Assembly: GCA_015233145.1 (NCBI GenBank) | Contig: JADFYI010000013.1 | Span: forward strand, 1-37,130 | Reading direction: 5' to 3' | DNA: 37,130 nucleotides | Source: Candidatus Omnitrophota bacterium | GTDB taxonomy: Bacteria > Omnitrophota > Gorgyraeia > Zapsychrales > Fredricksoniimonadaceae | In this document: piece by piece, positions 33,384 to 37,130 of the stretch | Layout of the letters: each line of letters opens with the position of its first letter | How positions within the stretch are numbered: the stretch's first letter is position 1 | Program-made: the position numbers and the translations under genes | The notes under the pieces: model-generated | What the model saw: the letters and a program-made list of their open reading frames with translations, nothing else | What the model was told of the DNA's origin: nothing | The model's database searches: none

Positions 33384-35881
33384 CAGAAGAAAGAGCGCCC
33401 AGTGTCAGCGTGATTATGCCAACCTTTCGACGGCCAGAACTTTTAAATATGGCCGTCACAAGCGTTTTGGCGCAAACTTTTACGGATTTTGAGCTTTGCG
33501 TTATTGACGATGACCCCGAGGCATCAGCGCGGTTAGCAATGGAAAAGTTTCACGACAGGCGTATAAGCTATTCTCTGAATCGGGGTGAGGGGGCTGCTGC
33601 GGCGCGTAACACGGGCCTGGCCCGCGCCCGAGGACAATTTATCGCGTTTTTAGATGATGATGATGTCTGGAAGCCTGATTTTTTGGAAAAAATGACGCAA
33701 GCCCTTAAAGTCCTGCCGGCCAGGGTTGGGGTTTTGCATTGCGCGGTTGAACATGTTTTGGACAACGACAAAAGCGTTATTAATTATCCTCGCCACAAGG
33801 ATGATGTTTTTACCGCCATGCTGCGGGGGGAGAAATCCAGCGGGATTATTGCGCTTGTCCGGCGGGAAGTGTTTGATGCGTGCGGCAACTTTGATGAGCG
33901 GCTTTTAAGCGCCCAGGATTGGGAGCTATGGATCCGGGTGTCGAAAAAATTTCATTTTAATTATATTCCTGATGTTTTGGCTGTAATCCGCGCGCAGGGT
34001 GATCGTATTTCGAAAGATCCCGGCCGCGCGATTTCTTCACGGGAATTGATTCTCCAAAAATATTCAAGTGATTTTAAGCGTTATCCCGAGGCGCGCGTGA
34101 TTCTTTTAAAACGCCTTGGGAAATTGAATGCCCAGCTTGGGCAGTGGAAAAAGGCCTGGCATTGGTTTAAACAAGCGGCCGAAAACAATCCCGCAGAGTG
34201 GTTAAAAATTGTTGGTTGGCTCGTTATTGAGCAGCCGCTTTTATCCTCTAGCGGGCGGTATGCCTGGGGGGCTGTTGGTTTGGCTGTGGCGGTGGCAGGG
34301 TATTCCCAGTTTTATGCGCTTAAGTCCATGTATGTCATGAACGATGATGTGTGCCAGCACATCTGGTGGATGGAAGTTTTTCGAAACCCAGCGCTTTTTT
34401 CGCATGACCTTCTTTTGAGTTATGCCCTTACGATTGAACACCTGGGCATGCTTCTTTTATACAAGGCCGCGTCTTTCGTGATGGCGCCGCTGACGCTGAC
34501 CAAGGTGCTGCCATTTTTGCTTTTTCCTGCGTCGGCATGGGCCATATTTCGGATTGCTTTTACCTGGACGAAAAGCCCGTACACGTCATTTCTCGTGTCC
34601 ATTGCATTCATGGTCACGCCGATTTATATTCAGCACATGACCGGCGGGCAGGCGCATGTTTTTGGATATCCGTTATTTCTGTTCTTTTTATATTTTTTAT
34701 CAGCGGAAAAGTATCGTTCTGCGCTTTTGGCTTTACTCGTGAGTGTTTTCTTTTTTCCAGTGATTTTTGTTTTAGGGGTTGGGCTTTGGGGCGCGGGATG
34801 CACAAAATTAGAAAATAGAAAAATCCTTCTTAAAGGCAGCCGAGAATTTTTGGCGGCAGTGTTGATTGGGCTTGTGATTTTGGCATTTAAGTTTTTGGCC
34901 CTTAGCTCTGTGGTTTTGGGCGAGCCTTTTTCAAGGGCCCAGGTCATGGGGATGCCGGAATTGACATCGAGCGGCCGCTGGCAGGTTTGGCCGGTAGACC
35001 CGATGCTTCGCATCATGGTCCATTTTGCAGAACAGGGCGTTTTTATCTTTAAAGCTGTTCAAAAATCAGCCTTTCCCTTATCAGTCAAACACGCCCTTTT
35101 AAACATGCATATTCTTTGGTGTGTTTTCTTTTTGGGGGCTTTGGCATGGTGGTGGCGCGTCCGCAAAAATGTTTTAGACGGCGCGAAATGGCTGATGGCC
35201 GTGCTTGTTGTCAGCGGCGTATTTTATGTCATCGCCGGGCAGTTTCTTTTAAAATTTTACGCGCCTGACAGGTATGTGTCTTATTCGGTCACGATTGCAG
35301 CGCTCTTGTTTTTAGTGATTCCTCTGGGGATGTTCGTATCGCAGTGGCCAGAGCCAGGTGTTCAGCGGGTTTTAAAGGTTGTTGCGGCTGTTCTTTTTTT
35401 AAGCGCAGTTCCCTTGGTCAGAAACGCGGGGCTCACGGATTATTCTACCCATAAAAAATTGTATGCGTTCTTAAGAACCCTTCCCGCGAATGTCCTCATC
35501 GCCGCGTATCCGGAAACAGCCGACGGGATCCCGACATTCTCAAAACGCAGTGTTTTTATTAATGAGGAGCTTTCGGTTCCTCTTTATGACCGTTACTGGC
35601 AGACCATCAAACTGCGGACGTTTGATTTTTTTTCAGCGTATTATGCCGGCGACCCAAGGGTTGTGAATTCTTTTGTCCGGCGTAACGGGATTACGCATCT
35701 GGTGATCGAGCGAAAACATTTTTCAAAAGATTTTTTGGAAGGAAGAATTTATTTTGAACCGTTCGGCTCCTGGGTTAAAGGATGGCTCAAGCCGGGGCAG
35801 AAGTTTTATCTGGAAAATATCCCGCTCAAAAACTGTGTTTTTCAGGATCAGGATGTTTGTGTGCTGGAGGTTAAGCGTTAA
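33380..35881 (+). CDS. GT2 glycosyltransferase fused to a GT-C-like membrane domain
   Basis: An 833-residue two-part protein. Residues 1-235 are a GT2 domain: VSVIMPTFRRPELL, VIDDDPEA at 41-48, LDDDDVW at 91-97 and SAQDWELWIR at 177-186. Residues 240-285 are a helical linker (LGQWKKAWHWFKQAAENNP, TPR-like). From about 295 on there are about nine to eleven hydrophobic helices with an early outside loop MYVMNDDVCQHIWW (NDD at 321-323), which fits a GT-C catalytic loop, then a soluble C-terminal part (LPANVLIAAYPET). A plausible reading is that the GT2 half makes a lipid-linked sugar inside and the GT-C half uses it outside. The frame is continuous, so this is a real fusion rather than two genes. 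The start overlaps the previous stop by 4 nt. Confidence 0.85.
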   Translation: MTEERAPSVSVIMPTFRRPELLNMAVTSVLAQTFTDFELCVIDDDPEASARLAMEKFHDRRISYSLNRGEGAAAARNTGLARARGQFIAFLDDDDVWKPDFLEKMTQALKVLPARVGVLHCAVEHVLDNDKSVINYPRHKDDVFTAMLRGEKSSGIIALVRREVFDACGNFDERLLSAQDWELWIRVSKKFHFNYIPDVLAVIRAQGDRISKDPGRAISSRELILQKYSSDFKRYPEARVILLKRLGKLNAQLGQWKKAWHWFKQAAENNPAEWLKIVGWLVIEQPLLSSSGRYAWGAVGLAVAVAGYSQFYALKSMYVMNDDVCQHIWWMEVFRNPALFSHDLLLSYALTIEHLGMLLLYKAASFVMAPLTLTKVLPFLLFPASAWAIFRIAFTWTKSPYTSFLVSIAFMVTPIYIQHMTGGQAHVFGYPLFLFFLYFLSAEKYRSALLALLVSVFFFPVIFVLGVGLWGAGCTKLENRKILLKGSREFLAAVLIGLVILAFKFLALSSVVLGEPFSRAQVMGMPELTSSGRWQVWPVDPMLRIMVHFAEQGVFIFKAVQKSAFPLSVKHALLNMHILWCVFFLGALAWWWRVRKNVLDGAKWLMAVLVVSGVFYVIAGQFLLKFYAPDRYVSYSVTIAALLFLVIPLGMFVSQWPEPGVQRVLKVVAAVLFLSAVPLVRNAGLTDYSTHKKLYAFLRTLPANVLIAAYPETADGIPTFSKRSVFINEELSVPLYDRYWQTIKLRTFDFFSAYYAGDPRVVNSFVRRNGITHLVIERKHFSKDFLEGRIYFEPFGSWVKGWLKPGQKFYLENIPLKNCVFQDQDVCVLEVKR

Positions 35882-35883
35882 AT

Positions 35884-36885
35884 ATGAAAATTGTTTTGTG
35901 CGGAAATCATAACCCGTATTTTTTTAACAGTGTCCAGTGCCGTGAAAAGGCTTTGCGCGAGCTGGGGCATGAGGTTATTTTCTTTGATAAACGAAAGTTT
36001 TTGATTCCCGGAAAAATCCGAAAAATATTTCCCGCGCTTCATGCCTGGGACCTGCGCCGCATGGAAAAGGAACTGGCGCTGCTTGTCCGTGTGGCCTGGC
36101 CTGACCTTTTTCTGGTCATTGGAGGGGGCATTTCGCCGGATGTGGTGAAGGAAATTTCGGCGCGCGATGTCCCGACCCTGCTTTGGACCACGGATGCTCC
36201 TTTTGATGTGCCCGGGTTACAAAAAGAGGCAGCTGCTTATGACCATGTCATTTGCTCAGGGAGCGAAGCGGTTCCCATTGTCGCTGAAGTCAAGGGAAGT
36301 TCCCGGGTAGACTGGATCCCTTTTGCCGCAGACCCGAAAATTCATTGTCCGGCAATGCTGTCCAGTGAGGATAAGGCAAAATACGGCCGTGAGGTGGCTT
36401 TTGTGGGCTCTTATTATCCGAACAGGCAAAAAACCCTGGAAAGCATTTCTGACTTTCGCCTCGGCATTTGGGGCCCGTCGTGGGATCGTGCGGAAAAAAC
36501 ACCTTTGGCCTCTTTGGCAGAGGCCCGGCGTGTGAACGTGGCGGAGTGGACAAAAATTTATACTGCGGCCAATATTGTTGTGGTTGTGCATTATAGAGAC
36601 GGGGAAACGCCCTGCGACCAGGCCTCCCCCAAGCTTTTTGAGGCTTTGTCCTGCGGGGCTTTTGTGTTATGCGATGACCAGAAAGATGCGCGAACGCTTT
36701 TTCAGGATAAAAAACACCTTGTTTTCTTTAAAGACAACGATGATTTGAGGGCCAAGGTTGAGTATTATTTGCCAAGGTTTGAAGAACGCCGCCGCATTGC
36801 CGCTGCGGGACGGGAGATTGTATTAGCGCGCCACACGTATCACAACCGTATGGAAGAGATGCTCAAAATAGTTGTCAAAGGGTAA
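35884..36885 (+). CDS. CgeB-like glycosyltransferase
   Basis: A 333-residue GT-B-type protein resembling the CgeB family. Evidence: the short Rossmann N-terminus (KIVLCGNHNPYFFNSVQ), LLWTTDAPFDVPG, an AFVGSYYPNRQKTLESI segment, and the C-terminal block DQASPKLFEALSCGAFVLCDDQKD, which carries the donor-binding region of the GT1_2-type domain. Such proteins are found in polysaccharide and glycosylation clusters; the donor is not known. It begins 2 nt after the previous stop. Confidence 0.85.
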   Translation: MKIVLCGNHNPYFFNSVQCREKALRELGHEVIFFDKRKFLIPGKIRKIFPALHAWDLRRMEKELALLVRVAWPDLFLVIGGGISPDVVKEISARDVPTLLWTTDAPFDVPGLQKEAAAYDHVICSGSEAVPIVAEVKGSSRVDWIPFAADPKIHCPAMLSSEDKAKYGREVAFVGSYYPNRQKTLESISDFRLGIWGPSWDRAEKTPLASLAEARRVNVAEWTKIYTAANIVVVVHYRDGETPCDQASPKLFEALSCGAFVLCDDQKDARTLFQDKKHLVFFKDNDDLRAKVEYYLPRFEERRRIAAAGREIVLARHTYHNRMEEMLKIVVKG

Positions 36886-36889
36886 TATT

Positions 36890-37130
36890 ATGTCACTCGT
36901 CAATAGCACAGGAATTCCGGCGTTCATGAGGGTTATTCGCCAAAAAGAACTGGCTGTCCTCATTTATCATGGCGTGCGCCGTTTTGTTAATGCCGGAGAG
37001 TATACTCCCTCTCTGGCAGCCCATATCCCGGTCAGGTTTTTTGAAGAGCACCTGCGTTATTTAAAACGTTGTTATGTACCGGTGTCTTTAACGGATGGCC
37101 TAGCCTGGCAGAAAGGGAACGCCCGGCATC
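36890..37130 (+). CDS. Polysaccharide deacetylase (NodB-type), N-terminal part, cut by window end
   Basis: An open frame of 80 codons runs off the right edge from an ATG 4 nt after the previous stop, with AAAGGG at 36878-36882 as ribosome site. The start reads MSLVNSTGIPAFMRVIRQKELAVLIYHGVRRF; LIYHGV is the conserved first strand of carbohydrate esterase 4 deacetylases (usually LxYHxV). IPVRFFEEHLRYLKRCYVPVSL is the usual following segment, in which the enzyme's start of fold is read as 'F..HL..L'. The catalytic TFDDG motif would lie beyond the window. It would remove N-acetyl groups from the nascent or exported glycan. Confidence 0.8.
   Translation, partial: MSLVNSTGIPAFMRVIRQKELAVLIYHGVRRFVNAGEYTPSLAAHIPVRFFEEHLRYLKRCYVPVSLTDGLAWQKGNARH

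Noticed and set aside
36256-36591. Minus-strand open frames over the CgeB-like gene
   Set aside because: They are antisense to a gene with clear family motifs and show no ribosome site or recognisable domain.

Overview
This window is about 37 kb of bacterial DNA with every recognisable gene on the + strand. I see no tRNA, rRNA, CRISPR array or insertion sequence. The envelope genes (signal peptides, Wza-like exporter, Wzm/Wzt transporter) point to a diderm (Gram-negative-type) bacterium. A bacterial glutaminyl-tRNA synthetase next to a giant coiled-coil gene and a very long glycan operon would fit a deep-branching lineage such as Omnitrophota or another PVC relative, or a deltaproteobacterium-like group. 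That placement is a guess from gene content, not something the sequence proves.

Layout. (1) Positions 3-1211: the 3' part of glnS, cut by the window edge. (2) 1311-13428: two overlapping genes, both for secreted coiled-coil proteins. The first is a ~312-residue protein with a small N-terminal domain, a Pro/Glu/Lys-rich linker and a coiled coil. The second is an 11.2-kb gene for a 3,730-residue, signal-peptide-bearing, almost pure coiled coil. (3) 13429-13615: a hairpin terminator and a possible promoter. (4) 13616 to the right edge: one uninterrupted run of 17 genes for building and exporting an extracellular polysaccharide, with gaps of 2-31 nt or short overlaps, which looks like one operon of at least 23.5 kb.

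Polysaccharide operon logic. A WecA/TagO-like phosphoglycosyl transferase would start the glycan on undecaprenyl phosphate. Two GT4 enzymes, a GT2 enzyme, a WcaL-like GT4, a CgeB-like transferase and three GT-C-type membrane proteins (one fused to a GT2 domain) would extend or decorate it. An asparagine-synthase-like amidotransferase and a polysaccharide deacetylase (cut by the right edge) would modify it. Export parts come from two normally separate routes: Wza/Wzc/O-antigen-ligase-type proteins and a Wzm/Wzt ABC transporter with a Wzt C-terminal glycan-binding domain. Three accessory genes sit near the front: an orphan Cache-like membrane sensor, an ExeA-type AAA ATPase and an HD-GYP protein. 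The gene set resembles exopolysaccharide loci that accompany exosortase (XrtA) systems, but no exosortase is visible here.

The most striking signal is inside the giant gene. A proline-pair hinge motif (P-x8-P-L) recurs with a spacing of exactly 78 residues in 23 intervals. It is built on an older 29-residue unit seen as a pure tandem array near the N-terminus. Two blocks of strict 11-residue repeats, which predict a different supercoil handedness, lie before and between the hinged regions. Together they describe a very long segmented periplasmic or surface rod whose architecture I do not recognise as a described family.
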